Shown here piece by piece: positions 8,430 to 17,727 of a DNA stretch of 64,000 nucleotides (position 1 is the stretch's first letter; each line of letters begins with the position of its first letter). The DNA lies in NCBI GenBank assembly GCA_029263395.1, contig JAJCXO010000030.1, forward strand, positions 1 through 64,000, written 5' to 3'. The position numbers and the translations under genes were made by a program. Under the pieces are notes generated by a model. The model worked only from the letters and a program-made list of their open reading frames with translations, did not search any database and was not told the origin of the DNA. This DNA is from Acidobacteriota bacterium (GTDB lineage: Bacteria; Acidobacteriota; Thermoanaerobaculia; Multivoradales; J023).

Positions 8430-9197
8430 TATCCCGTACTGATCGAACTCGGCGACTTTAAAATTTTCAGTTACGGCGCCACCTTGGCGACCACTGGGTT
8501 GATTATCGCCATAATCGCATGGCGCGAACGACCGGCCGGTCTGTTCTCATTCCATCAATTCTTGAATATCTGTCTACTAACCGCGGTTGGAGCTACATTC
8601 GGAGCGCGCCTTGGCTCTTTCCTCGTTGAGGATCAACTCAGCTTGGACTCTTTGCTGAAGGTACTCGTGTTGTGGGAGCGAACAAATCTCGCCTCGATCG
8701 GAGTCCCTGTTTTCGTATTGCCTACTTTCCTACTCTATATCAGTCAGGCTCGTTTGCCGGTAGCTGAGGTTTGTGACTACTTCGCACCGTTGGTACTCCT
8801 AGGCGCCGCCCTCCATCGCGCCTTCGGCTGTTTCCTCGCCGGCTGCTGTCTCGGCCGGGCAACGGAGCTTCCCTGGGGAGTGACCTTTCCAGGAATGGAA
8901 GATGCGGTTCATCCAACCCAGCTTTATCTCAGCCTCGGTTTTCTGATGGCTTTCATTGGGCTTAACCGATGGCGCCCAGCACGATCAGGCTGCAAAAGCC
9001 TGGCGACAATCGGTCTTTATGCGATCGTCAACTCCCTTACCAACTTCTACCGCGTCGAGCTCGGCCCGCTGATCTTTAGCGGAGTTACGCTGCTCCAACT
9101 CGCCTATTTGTTGATGGTTGCGGCCAGCGCAGTAGGTTTGTTGGTCCGCCTATGGCCTGGCTCCACGGAACGGCCGCCAGCGCCAGCCCGAGCTTGA
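8427..9197 (+). CDS. lgt: Prolipoprotein diacylglyceryl transferase
   Basis: 256 aa, polytopic. Lgt moves diacylglycerol from phosphatidylglycerol to the lipobox Cys of prolipoproteins at the inner membrane. Evidence: N-terminus MYPVLIELGDFKIFSYG, the segment RAFGCFLAGCCLGRATELPW (about 131-150) equivalent to the family's GR-x-GNF-x-N-x-E arginine loop in the variant seen in several deep-branching phyla, the conserved HPTQLY (about 162-167), and a C-terminal NFYRVELGP. About seven membrane helices. Its position amid LolCDE-like and exported-protein genes links it to lipoprotein maturation for this cluster, but I cannot tell whether it is the genome's only copy. The start lies inside a tandem repeat. 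Confidence 0.8.
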   Translation: MYPVLIELGDFKIFSYGATLATTGLIIAIIAWRERPAGLFSFHQFLNICLLTAVGATFGARLGSFLVEDQLSLDSLLKVLVLWERTNLASIGVPVFVLPTFLLYISQARLPVAEVCDYFAPLVLLGAALHRAFGCFLAGCCLGRATELPWGVTFPGMEDAVHPTQLYLSLGFLMAFIGLNRWRPARSGCKSLATIGLYAIVNSLTNFYRVELGPLIFSGVTLLQLAYLLMVAASAVGLLVRLWPGSTERPPAPARA

Positions 9198-9226
9198 ACG
9201 TGGAGACCGCTTGAAAGGACTCGGAA

Positions 9227-10327
9227 ATGCAATGGACTTACTTCTTTCGAACAACTCTCATGTCGTTATTGTTGCTCAGCCAAGCCGTCGAGTCGGCAGC
9301 CGAGAGTCAAACTCGCGAGCTGCAGGACGCGATAAACCTCTACGTAGAGGGTAGATATCAAGACGCTCTAGGGCGACTCGAACCCCTCGCTGATGCCGGG
9401 CGAAGTGAAGCCCAGCTGCTTCTCGGCGTTTTCTACGAGCGTGGATACGTGGTCGAACGTGACGAGGTAATCGCCTACTCTTGGTATTTGCGATCCGCTC
9501 GACTCCACAACCAGAAGGCGAACCAGGCGTTGGGGCGATTGAGCTCACTACTGCAGCCGGATCAGATCGACAAAGCGGAGCAGTTTGCCGAAGATCAGCG
9601 GATCATCCTCAACAAAGATTTCGGGTGTATCTCGTTCTTCGGAGAGCCGTTCAGTGCCCACTATGTGACCTCATTTCAGGCACAAAACGCGATCGACTCG
9701 ATGGTCAAGGATATCTTGGCACACACCGGTTTGACCAAGAACTTCTTGATCCAAGCAGCAAACGTCCCCAACGCAGCCGCTGTCATCCAGGGAAGTACAC
9801 GCTACGTTTTGTACAATCCCCAATTCATCAATGAGGTTAATGACAAGAGCTTAACGGCTTGGGCAGCCTATAGCGTCATGGCCCATGAGATCGGGCACCA
9901 CCTCGAAGGCCACACCATCCAACCCGGAGGAAGTCGGCCTACCATCGAGCTCGACGCCGATCGCTTCTCAGGCTTCATCCTAGCCAAGATGGGCGCCACA
10001 CTCAGTGACGCGAAAGCTGCGATGGCGACACTTGCCAGTCCGTATCGATCGGCAACTCATCCAGCCCGTGACGAGAGGCTTGCAGCGATCGAAGAAGGCT
10101 GGCGCAAGGCCACCTCTAAAGAAACACCTTCAACAGAACACCCTCCGCCCTCGGTCGTCCAGGTGAGTCCCCTATCGCCGGTGCCCTCGCCTTCGGCACC
10201 TAGCTCAGCAATTGCGCGGGTTTGCGCTACACCCCATGGTGCGTGCCCGATGATGGTTCCGATTCGTGTAGGCTCAGTGTGCTACTGCGCTACTCCCTAC
10301 GGCAGCGTGCCAGGATATAGCCGTTGA
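9227..10327 (+). CDS. Exported M48-like zinc metallopeptidase with Sel1/TPR repeats
   Basis: 366 aa. ATG 9227 has AAAGGA 8-9 bp upstream. A signal peptide (SLLLLSQAVESAAE) is followed by Sel1-like repeats (about 29-105: GRYQDALGRLEPLADAG, then AQLLLGVFYERGY). The peptidase core contains MAHEIGHHLEGH with zinc ligands H220 and H224 and the likely third ligand E241 (ELDADRFSG). That is the BepA/M48 pattern, in which TPRs recruit outer-membrane proteins. The tail is Pro/Ser-rich with four Cys (CATPHGACPM, VCYCATPYG), possibly disulphide-linked. Last gene of the plus-strand operon, followed by two terminator hairpins. BepA-like quality control of envelope proteins is the natural guess. Confidence 0.75.
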   Translation: MQWTYFFRTTLMSLLLLSQAVESAAESQTRELQDAINLYVEGRYQDALGRLEPLADAGRSEAQLLLGVFYERGYVVERDEVIAYSWYLRSARLHNQKANQALGRLSSLLQPDQIDKAEQFAEDQRIILNKDFGCISFFGEPFSAHYVTSFQAQNAIDSMVKDILAHTGLTKNFLIQAANVPNAAAVIQGSTRYVLYNPQFINEVNDKSLTAWAAYSVMAHEIGHHLEGHTIQPGGSRPTIELDADRFSGFILAKMGATLSDAKAAMATLASPYRSATHPARDERLAAIEEGWRKATSKETPSTEHPPPSVVQVSPLSPVPSPSAPSSAIARVCATPHGACPMMVPIRVGSVCYCATPYGSVPGYSR

Positions 10328-10330
10328 GTA

Positions 10331-10355
10331 GGGCAGCTCAATCTGCCCTCTTTGC
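10331..10355 (+). terminator. Rho-independent terminator after the M48 gene
   Basis: GGGCAG and CTGCCC form a 6-bp stem with a 6-nt loop (CTCAAT), followed by TCTTT, 4 bp after the stop codon. The T-tract is modest. Confidence 0.55.
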
Positions 10356-10364
10356 CAATGTAGG

Positions 10365-10401
10365 AAAAACACTGAGACTCTGTTAAATCAGTGTGCTTTT
10401 T
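10365..10401. terminator. Bidirectional terminator between convergent genes
   Basis: AAAAACACTGA is paired with TCAGTGTGCTTTTT around a 12-nt loop. The stem is flanked by an A-tract on one side and a T-tract on the other, so it can end transcripts from the M48 operon (plus) and from the caspase operon (minus). Confidence 0.65.
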
Positions 10402-10459
10402 GAGAGGTCGCCCCAGCTGTTCACTCTTAGCCCGATAGACGCCAAATCTGTCGTGGCGC

Positions 10460-12496
10460 TCAACGGACGGTAAAAGTCACAGTGTAGGTGCTGACTTGAT
10501 CCTCACGACTCTCCGTATCTCGCGCCGGCTCTGGAAGACCCAGCGAGTCGATCAGCTTGGATCCACGGTAGCTCGAGGCAGTCAGGAAAGGTCTCATATC
10601 CAGCCAACGCCTACTGGCGACCAGCAAGATCACCTCGTTTCCGGGCGGATCAGCAATGACATAGACTTCCCGAAGATCGGTGGTCTGGTTCGCCGGAACC
10701 GGCGTCTGATCACCCGTCTTGCGTGACGGCCAGAGCGCCTCGATCGAGCCGTCGAATGGCAAGTCGAGAACGTTGATATAGGCTGCATGTGGGCTACGGT
10801 TGTGGATTCGAATCTTGAAGCACTCGCCACGGTCCCAGACGCTCCTCGAACTGACGGGCGTTAGATCAGTTACGGGCGCAAGCCCAGCCTTGCTGCCATG
10901 CTTCGGCTGCCCAGGGCAAGCCGCTCCGGTGAACGGTAAGAGCTCGAAAGTGACTGGGAAATCTGAATTCTGAACATCTAGAGATCTTAGCGCGCGACTT
11001 CGAGCGTACTCGGTGAGGCGCCTGGTAAGCCGTGCTTCCAGATCAGGACTGGCCGCCGAAATACGTTTCATCAACGGCAATCTTCCATAGAACGTCTCGA
11101 CTTCAATCCACTGGCCATCGCTAGTTGAGCGAACGACAAGATCTGGCGCCTCCTTTCCGATCTCGACTCCCTCGACGTTGGCCTCGAGCGCTGAGTGCAG
11201 GCGAGTCGCGAGCACTTCACAAGCAATCGCAATCCGAACGCGGAAGCGCTGGTCTACCAGAGAGTATCGATCGATCGAAACACGCCCCCGCTCCAGTTCC
11301 TCGATATCAACGGCTGCATCGAGCCTCAATGTCGCCCTAGTCGGCGTGCTCGACACCACTTCTCCCGAAGCCAACCTCGTGATTGCAGAAAACTGGAGGC
11401 TGTTACTTCGATGGACTTCAGCACGAGCACCTCGACGCAACCCGACCAAGGAACCCGCGGCGAGGACAACCTCGCGACCTGAAGGATGGACTGATTCGAC
11501 TCTCACAAACGGATCTTGCGGCACCGCCAAGCCTCGGAAGAGCAACGTATCAACATCTCCTTCAACCTGCGGCTCGTTCTCGACACGCCGTGCCATGAGC
11601 CAGCGGATTCGTTCATAGAGCCAGAGGTACGTAGCATCAGGTGGCACTGTCGCCAACTCACGCGTAACAGCGTAGGTCAAAGATCCAACTAACCTGTTTT
11701 GGTCGCCCATCGTCTCCAGAGCGAACTGGTCGTGTCGAGCGGCAGAGAACACTACGTAAGAAGCCATTTCTTCGTTACGTTGTAAGCGAGCCTTTTCGCC
11801 CGGTGCGGATTCAAATAGACCACTGCCCGCCTCTACACCGATGGCTTGCCTAGCGGGTGGACCGAGAGGGGCTCCGCCGCGAACGATCATACGTTCAGTT
11901 GAGCCCTCAAGGTCAAGTGCACCGGTCCCTCTCGGCGTCCCTGAGAAACAAGAATCCAAAAACGCGACGACATGCCCTCGAGGGCCAAGTTTTTTCCGAA
12001 GCTCCAGCATCAAAAGCGCCAACGTATCGTCCCGGAGGTGTCTCTCGCCCCGGTAACCTGGCGTGAAGAAGGCAGGGGCATCGTGAGGCACGAGGGCTTC
12101 GTCATACCCGTCAATCTCATCATTACCGTCATCTTTGAGCTGCTGACCATGACCAGCATAGTAGAAAACTACCAGATCACCAGGTTCCGCTGGCTTCAGG
12201 AGCTTCTCGCGAAAGGACCGCACGATGCCGTCACGGGTCGCATCGCTATCAACCAGTTGGTGAATCGTCGTGAATTCCTGGGCTTCCAGCGCCGCCCGAA
12301 CAAGCCCAAGATCACTGTCGGCACTGGTCCGGTGCCAGCCGGTGTCAGCCGCGTACTCGGCGATTGCCACAACCAGAGCATGTTTCTTCCCAGTTTCTGG
12401 AGAAGTCACGGCTATGACCGACTGCTGAAGCCAACAGCCGGCAAACGACATCACCGCAAGGCTAAGAAACTGGAACCTCCAGGATCTTGAGTACAT
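10460..12496 (-). CDS. Caspase-like (peptidase C14) exported or lipoprotein protease
   Basis: 678 aa. ATG 12496 is preceded by AAGGAG at 7 bp. The N-terminal hydrophobic segment ends in FAGC (C21), a loose lipobox, so the protein may be a lipoprotein. The caspase domain spans about 37-330 with the catalytic His in VVFYYAGHGQQ (H116) and Cys in VVAFLDSCFSG (C183); the acidic DDGNDEIDGYDEALVPHD segment is typical of bacterial metacaspase-like C14 proteins. The C-terminal half (about 335-678) is beta-rich, including a segment (CFKIRIHNRSPHAAYINVLDL) resembling DUF4384, often attached to such caspases. Metacaspase-type enzymes cleave after basic residues. Encoded downstream of the CHAT protease and a 353-aa unknown, so likely one proteolytic module. 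Confidence 0.85.
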   Translation of the reverse strand: MYSRSWRFQFLSLAVMSFAGCWLQQSVIAVTSPETGKKHALVVAIAEYAADTGWHRTSADSDLGLVRAALEAQEFTTIHQLVDSDATRDGIVRSFREKLLKPAEPGDLVVFYYAGHGQQLKDDGNDEIDGYDEALVPHDAPAFFTPGYRGERHLRDDTLALLMLELRKKLGPRGHVVAFLDSCFSGTPRGTGALDLEGSTERMIVRGGAPLGPPARQAIGVEAGSGLFESAPGEKARLQRNEEMASYVVFSAARHDQFALETMGDQNRLVGSLTYAVTRELATVPPDATYLWLYERIRWLMARRVENEPQVEGDVDTLLFRGLAVPQDPFVRVESVHPSGREVVLAAGSLVGLRRGARAEVHRSNSLQFSAITRLASGEVVSSTPTRATLRLDAAVDIEELERGRVSIDRYSLVDQRFRVRIAIACEVLATRLHSALEANVEGVEIGKEAPDLVVRSTSDGQWIEVETFYGRLPLMKRISAASPDLEARLTRRLTEYARSRALRSLDVQNSDFPVTFELLPFTGAACPGQPKHGSKAGLAPVTDLTPVSSRSVWDRGECFKIRIHNRSPHAAYINVLDLPFDGSIEALWPSRKTGDQTPVPANQTTDLREVYVIADPPGNEVILLVASRRWLDMRPFLTASSYRGSKLIDSLGLPEPARDTESREDQVSTYTVTFTVR

Positions 12497-12519
12497 CCTC
12501 GGCTCCTTCGAGATCTGGC

Positions 12520-13581
12520 TCAGCCAGTCGTATCTCCGGCTTGGAATCTCACGACTGGACAGATCGGCCTGCTATAGATGCCTCGCCAGGGCAGACCGAT
12601 AGCACGAATGAAGTCTGATCCGGTGGATTGACGGAGTGGATACGAAGCTTTTTCCGCAGATGTCTCATGAGCGAGTACTGGTACTGGCCGCATGTGGTTT
12701 GGCGGTCGTACCTTAGCCAACTCGTAGAAGATCTCGAAGTGCTTACCGACCGGTTCGGCCTGTTTTTTTTGTGGCGGACCAAAGCTAGATTTCGGAAGGT
12801 TGACCAGAACCAGCTCAACCACATCTTGACCATCACAACGCTCGGGCGCAAGATTCAAAACCTTGGTTTGCTTGCCGTCAAAGCTCTTTGCCGAGATTCG
12901 AGCGCTGCAATCCTCAACTGGTATCTCGGCGACAACCCAGTCTGCCAAGGCCTGCGAATAGGTGACAGGCTCGGCACCGCGCAGAGGCTTGAAAGCCAAT
13001 GGCACAACTCGATTCTCGAAAGCCACCAAACGGTGAGTTGCGAACCGGCTGGCCGGCAGTGTCATACGCCCAGCAACTAGCTTCTTCTCGGGACGCTCTG
13101 CCAATGCGTCGGGATCAACTACGGCAGATTCAGCATCGATTCTGCCGATCTCTGCGACCCAAGCTAGATTGCCAGCATCTTCTAGGCTCGTGGGCAATGC
13201 TCCCGAGCTCTTCGTGGGAATCGGCGTAGCGGTTCCAGGCGTTGCCTCTGCCGTTTTCGCCTCGAGAATCAGCTGCGAACCGTCGAGAAGCCAGGCACCG
13301 CCGCCCTTTAGCGCACTCTCGAGCTGGCGCAGACTCTCTTCTGGAGCGCTGACCTTTCCATGGTTGAACAAAACGTCAGCGATATCCTGGGCCTGATCTC
13401 GACAGCTTCCCGAACAGCTGCCGGATCGTACTAAGAGCATCGGTTCATGGCTCTCGATCCAGCTACCGTCTGAGACCGCGTACCCATCGCGCGCGTCGAG
13501 CATCAAGGCAGTCATCTCGCCCTGCTCGCCAGGCACAAAAGCGATCAGTCCGATAAAGTAAATTTTTAGAATAAAACCCAT
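12520..13581 (-). CDS. Unknown exported protein between the CHAT and caspase genes
   Basis: 353 aa from ATG 13581 (AGGAG 8 bp upstream); a TTG two codons earlier overlaps the CHAT stop as TTGA. A short N-terminal hydrophobic segment (ILKIYFIGLIAFVP) suggests export or anchoring. A Cys pair in GSCSGSC (about residue 53-57) could bind metal or form a disulphide. The rest is mixed alpha/beta with a Pro/Thr linker near 115-130 and strands such as MTLPASRFATHRLVAFENRVVPLAF that look like a beta-sandwich. No catalytic motif is recognisable. Its place between two cysteine proteases makes substrate, regulator or effector plausible, but nothing in the sequence proves this. Confidence 0.65.
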   Translation of the reverse strand: MGFILKIYFIGLIAFVPGEQGEMTALMLDARDGYAVSDGSWIESHEPMLLVRSGSCSGSCRDQAQDIADVLFNHGKVSAPEESLRQLESALKGGGAWLLDGSQLILEAKTAEATPGTATPIPTKSSGALPTSLEDAGNLAWVAEIGRIDAESAVVDPDALAERPEKKLVAGRMTLPASRFATHRLVAFENRVVPLAFKPLRGAEPVTYSQALADWVVAEIPVEDCSARISAKSFDGKQTKVLNLAPERCDGQDVVELVLVNLPKSSFGPPQKKQAEPVGKHFEIFYELAKVRPPNHMRPVPVLAHETSAEKASYPLRQSTGSDFIRAIGLPWRGIYSRPICPVVRFQAGDTTG

Positions 13582-13583
13582 CT

Positions 13584-16500
13584 TCAATGCTCCTTTTTAT
13601 TAGATGTCATAAGACTCGATGTTCCGATCACTTGAAATGGTGCCCATGAAAACTCCTCGCTGAGGGCACGATTCTTCTTCTCCAACAATGCGATTTGAGC
13701 TTCCTGCAGAGCGGTAGCGGCGTCGGCGCCAGTACTGTAGCTGCGGTGAAGCTCGATAAGTAGCTGGCGAGTTGCCAGGTCGCTGACGTCCCAAAGGCTG
13801 CCAACAACCGCTGGAACGCCAGCTCCGATGATAGGACGGACCAGGCTAGATACACCGAGAGCACCGATCGCATGGCCGCCGGCTGTGCTGCACGCTGAAA
13901 GTACAACGATCCTGGCGCGCAGTGACTCGTGCCTCAACAAATCGGAAGCATAGAGAGCACCAGAGTCTGAAGAGCCGTCGGGTGCGAGCACAAGCATTGA
14001 CTTACTGGGATCGTTGGGTACGGAGACAGCGTGGCCCGCAAAATGAACAATGTCAGCCCTCCCCAAGAGACTCAAAAATCTTGTCACCGTAGCATCACGC
14101 CCCTGGAGATGATCGGTATGTAAGTAGAGCTCAGCCACCTCTTTAGTCTCGATCCGAGCCCCATCGAGTTGTCGGAGGCCCGGATAGAGACCGGGGGTGA
14201 AAGCCGGATCGCCTACCAGCAAGACCCGTGGTTTTGGCTGGTGAGGCATCTCACGACTTCGCCTTTCGGCATACAACATTAGTGTTGCGCTCGGCGCTAT
14301 CGCGATCGCGTGATCCTGAATTAGAAAGCGATCCGAAGAGTCATCTCTCAGAGCTGCGAATGGCACGCCATGAATCGAATCTTCGGGAACGAAAACTAGG
14401 CGGTCGCCCGCGCGGACGATCTCCAGAATCGGCTTCACAAGAATAGAATGTAGCCAATGAAGTGCCTCTGGATCGAGATCAGGATTCCGGCCCGCGGCAG
14501 CTCGCTGGATCTTTGCGACCGCTCGATCCACCAAACTGCGCTCGATCGGCTGGGCATCAAATCCTGTCGATTCCCCTCGGCGAAAGGTCCAGGTCAGCAG
14601 CTGATCATCGAGTAGCGCGTACTCGACCAGTACTGTACCGGCCGGCAACGAGTGACGGATCTCGTCCGCGGTCAAGGGAACAAATGTCCCGTTCGATGAA
14701 GGCTGCGAGGACAGCCGATGGTCGATCAGATCCAGAATCTCTCGAGCTCTCGCCTTCTCCGCGTAGGCTAAAGCCTCATCGCTATTGCCCATCTCGACCT
14801 GCAAACGGATCATCAAATCGAAAGTCTGCTGCCAGCTGCCAAAGTAGGCTGCCCAAAGACTTTCGTGCTCACCCGGCTGGCGACGGTTGAGAACTTGCTG
14901 CCACTCTTTCTCGATCTCTCGAACACTGGCACGAAGGTCCACCTCAGCAGCAGCTCTTCGATCGGAGCTGAGATGTATCAGGGCACGCTCTAAGTACAGC
15001 TGGGCACGGTAGACGAAGAGCTCATCGAGCGGCAGCAACTCGAGTGCCGCGGTATACGAAGCTATTGCGCGACTAGGATCTACACCTGCCCACAGGCGTC
15101 CCTCGACTTCACGAAGTCGCCCTTGGATCGATTTGCGTACCTTAGAATCTGGGACTTGCCAGGAGATCTGAAAGGCTTCCTCTAAGTGTGCAGAGGCCTT
15201 CTCCGGATCTTCATCGAGACGAGTTTCGCCGTAGGTGCGCAATGCGATAGCTAGATTGCCCGGGTCCTCAGGAAAACGCCGAGCAATTCTCAAAGCCTCA
15301 CGCTGAAGATCTCTGGCAGCACGAGGCAAGTCCGCTTCTAAAGCTGAAGCAGCCTCCCCTATTACGAAGAGCTTGCGCCGGGGATCGACAATAGACGGCA
15401 GCGCAGAAAGCGCCTGCAGCCGATGTCGCCAAGCTGATTCGGGGTCACCCAAGATCCAGTAATAGAGCTCAGCTAGGCGGGCATGAAGGTTGCCGACACT
15501 CTCACTCTCACCTAAGGCTCGATATCTCTCTAGGGCAATCTTGTAGGATTCGAGCGCCTCGGTCGGCAGGTTGGAGTAAATCTGACAGAGTCCGATGATC
15601 CAAGCTGTTCGGCCCGCTAGGCTGTTGTAGCCCAACCGCTCGGCCTGCTTCCTAAGCGGTATCAGCAGCCCGAGAGCAGCGGGAAGATCATGCTCTTGGT
15701 ACTCGAGAACGGCCGAGCCAATCACTGCCCACGCTCTAAACGGGCTATCGCCCGCTCCGAGGAGGTCGCTGGCTAGTCGATAGCTTCGGCCCGCTGCAGT
15801 CAAATCAAAGGCTCGGTAGCTCAGGGTTGCTTCTCCATAGGCACGGTGTCCGTCCGCAAGCAGTCGAAGGCGCTGCCCTTTGGCCCTCTCAATGGCCTGC
15901 ACGGCGTCCAATAGGAGCCTGTCCGCTCTTCGCTCTGTTAAGACCTCCGCCACAATGCGGGCTGTCGTCAGGCTACGCCGTGCCGAATTCTCATCACCCT
16001 CGAGGTGAGCTGATCCCCATTCTGGGAGAACGGTATCCTGCAACCACAATCTAGCGGCTGTCGGCGCCACTTCTACCAGTTCCAGCACCAAGTCCGCGTT
16101 TCGTCGCTCAGCGGCTGCAGCAAGCCTGTCTCTAGCTTCTTTCCACTCTTCGGCAGCATCCGGAACGTTAACGGCTCGCCGCTGCCACACTCGCGCTTCG
16201 GCTGCCCAGGGTGAGTCCGGATCGAGCTCGATGTAGCTGTCCCAAGCGGTCAGCGCATCAGCAAAAAGGGATAGCCGGGAGCTTGCCAGAGCGCGGTTGA
16301 AGCGACCTTCGGCTAACGAAGCATCCAACTTCAGCGAACGCTCGGCCGCGACCATTGCCTTCGCCAGATGCAGGGGTTCCTCTTTCCGTTGTCCGAGCAC
16401 GATGTAGCCCGCGGCAAGATCGCTCAGGAAATAAGCGTCGGCAGGGTGTTGATTGACGAGAAGCTCTAACATTTCCACGGCCCGTTCCAAGCCTGGCAAT

Positions 16501-16901
16501 TCGTGCTGTGTCGCTAGAAGCAAAATAGCTCTGGCGTGTGTCTCGAGAGGATCGTTGTCCTCTTCGGTCCATTTAGACACTGCCTCTCCCAGATTGTGGG
16601 CAGATCCATTTTCACCAGGGCAAACCGGTTCACACAAGAGTTGGCTAGACAAGCAAACGTCCCGACAACTCTGATGAGCCCTCCCTCGCGACAGTCTCGG
16701 CTCGACCCAACGTCGATCATCTAACGTGTGCAGCAGATCGGTCGCCGAGGTAGCTGCATCCGAGACAGACGCCTTGGGTTCATGGTCTCGGATGTAGCAA
16801 CCCGATGAAATAAGGCAGGCAGCGAGCAACCACCAGGGAAGTTCAGTGCATGGTAAAAAACTTCGATAGGATAACCGGCAGAGATTGCGAGGGGGTCTCA
16901 T
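13584..16901 (-). CDS. TPR-CHAT protease, putative lipoprotein
   Basis: 1105 aa. The N-terminus has a basic stretch and a hydrophobic core ending in LISSGC (C35), a possible lipobox. Residues about 110-730 are helical repeats of TPR type (FNRALASSRLSLFADALTAW; ALESYKIALERYRALGESES; RAIASYTAALELLP). The C-terminal CHAT domain (caspase HetF-associated with TPRs; about 780-1095) has the catalytic His in ADIVHFAGHA (H957) and Cys in VVLSACSTAGG (C1004), and a conserved VVGSLWDVSD. CHAT domains are separase/caspase-like cysteine proteases; TPRs are expected to sense a partner. First gene of a three-gene minus-strand operon, divergent from the ECF sigma gene. No clear Shine-Dalgarno precedes the ATG. 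Confidence 0.88.
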   Translation of the reverse strand: MRPPRNLCRLSYRSFLPCTELPWWLLAACLISSGCYIRDHEPKASVSDAATSATDLLHTLDDRRWVEPRLSRGRAHQSCRDVCLSSQLLCEPVCPGENGSAHNLGEAVSKWTEEDNDPLETHARAILLLATQHELPGLERAVEMLELLVNQHPADAYFLSDLAAGYIVLGQRKEEPLHLAKAMVAAERSLKLDASLAEGRFNRALASSRLSLFADALTAWDSYIELDPDSPWAAEARVWQRRAVNVPDAAEEWKEARDRLAAAAERRNADLVLELVEVAPTAARLWLQDTVLPEWGSAHLEGDENSARRSLTTARIVAEVLTERRADRLLLDAVQAIERAKGQRLRLLADGHRAYGEATLSYRAFDLTAAGRSYRLASDLLGAGDSPFRAWAVIGSAVLEYQEHDLPAALGLLIPLRKQAERLGYNSLAGRTAWIIGLCQIYSNLPTEALESYKIALERYRALGESESVGNLHARLAELYYWILGDPESAWRHRLQALSALPSIVDPRRKLFVIGEAASALEADLPRAARDLQREALRIARRFPEDPGNLAIALRTYGETRLDEDPEKASAHLEEAFQISWQVPDSKVRKSIQGRLREVEGRLWAGVDPSRAIASYTAALELLPLDELFVYRAQLYLERALIHLSSDRRAAAEVDLRASVREIEKEWQQVLNRRQPGEHESLWAAYFGSWQQTFDLMIRLQVEMGNSDEALAYAEKARAREILDLIDHRLSSQPSSNGTFVPLTADEIRHSLPAGTVLVEYALLDDQLLTWTFRRGESTGFDAQPIERSLVDRAVAKIQRAAAGRNPDLDPEALHWLHSILVKPILEIVRAGDRLVFVPEDSIHGVPFAALRDDSSDRFLIQDHAIAIAPSATLMLYAERRSREMPHQPKPRVLLVGDPAFTPGLYPGLRQLDGARIETKEVAELYLHTDHLQGRDATVTRFLSLLGRADIVHFAGHAVSVPNDPSKSMLVLAPDGSSDSGALYASDLLRHESLRARIVVLSACSTAGGHAIGALGVSSLVRPIIGAGVPAVVGSLWDVSDLATRQLLIELHRSYSTGADAATALQEAQIALLEKKNRALSEEFSWAPFQVIGTSSLMTSNKKEH

Positions 16902-17063
16902 GAAAATATGCTCAGTAAGGAGGTTTTGAATTCAGGTAAAGGAGCAATCGCTCTTTCGCCCTGGCTACGATAGCCGAAAAAGACTTTGGGCCGCGAGGGC
17001 ATCCACAGCTCGGTGGCTAGGCTGCTCAGCCGTATTTTTGCCACCAGTAGTAGGAGTATCAGA

Positions 17064-17723
17064 GTGAGCCGCAAGCGACGCCGTTTCCGGCGCCTGTACG
17101 AAAAATACAGTCGGGCGCTTCATGCTCAGTTCTTCCGTTGGGGCTTTTCCAAAGAAGATGCTAGAGATTTGACTCAAGTTACGTTCCTTCGTGTCTTCAA
17201 TGGGATGAAGGCCTATCGAGGTGAAGCAGAATGGGCGTATATCATTACCATCGCAAACCGTGTGCGACTCAACGACCTCCGATATCGGCACGCGCAGAGT
17301 CGCGGAGCGGATATCGGCTCCCTCGAAGATCTGGTACAGCTGCCCGAAATCGCGCAGTACGATCCGCTTTCCGGCGAGAAGACTGCTACTCCAGAAGAGT
17401 TGGCGCTCGAACGCGAGCAGTTCGAGCGCCGGCAGCGGCGTATCCTCAAGCTGCGGCAAGAGATCAACAATCTACCCCCGCGGATGCGGCGATGTTTGTT
17501 GATGCGTCTCGACGATCGGTTGAAGTATCGCGAGATCGCCGTCGCGATGGACTCCTCGATGGATGCCGTAAAGACCTTGCTCTTCCAGGCTCGCAAACGC
17601 CTCAAAGAGGCCGTAGGAGAATGGACCGATGAGCAATTGAGCAGTCTGAACGATGACCCCGAAGATCTGGAAGAAGCAGGGAGCAACATTGAGCGACCTC
17701 GAGACCCTGACCAGGAAGGGTAA
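17064..17723 (+). CDS. ECF-subfamily RNA polymerase sigma factor
   Basis: 219 aa from the GTG at 17064, which has AGGAG 7 bp upstream; a TTG-initiated extension of 26 codons is possible but lacks a site. Sigma-2 region (about 10-80): FRRLYEKYSRALHAQFFRWG, DLTQVTFLRVFNGM, EWAYIITIANRVRLNDLR. Sigma-4 (about 140-190): LPPRMRRCLLMRLDD, LKYREIAVAMDSSMDAVKTLLFQARKRL. There is no sigma-3, as expected for ECF factors. The acidic C-terminal tail (NDDPEDLEEAG) is unusual. It is followed after 4 bp by a membrane protein, the usual sigma/anti-sigma arrangement, and is divergent from the CHAT gene, its likely target. Confidence 0.92.
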   Translation: MSRKRRRFRRLYEKYSRALHAQFFRWGFSKEDARDLTQVTFLRVFNGMKAYRGEAEWAYIITIANRVRLNDLRYRHAQSRGADIGSLEDLVQLPEIAQYDPLSGEKTATPEELALEREQFERRQRRILKLRQEINNLPPRMRRCLLMRLDDRLKYREIAVAMDSSMDAVKTLLFQARKRLKEAVGEWTDEQLSSLNDDPEDLEEAGSNIERPRDPDQEG

Positions 17724-17727
17724 CGAC

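Noticed and set aside
13584-16901. Type III-E CRISPR (Craspase) TPR-CHAT partner
   Set aside because: No gRAMP/Cas7-11 gene, no cas1/cas2 and no repeat-spacer array anywhere in the window; the neighbours are a caspase-like gene and an ECF pair.
16917-16973. Short ORF after a strong AAGGAGG on the plus strand before the sigma factor gene
   Set aside because: Only 15 codons from a TTG, in frame with the sigma gene but closed by TAG; nothing in its codons suggests a leader function.
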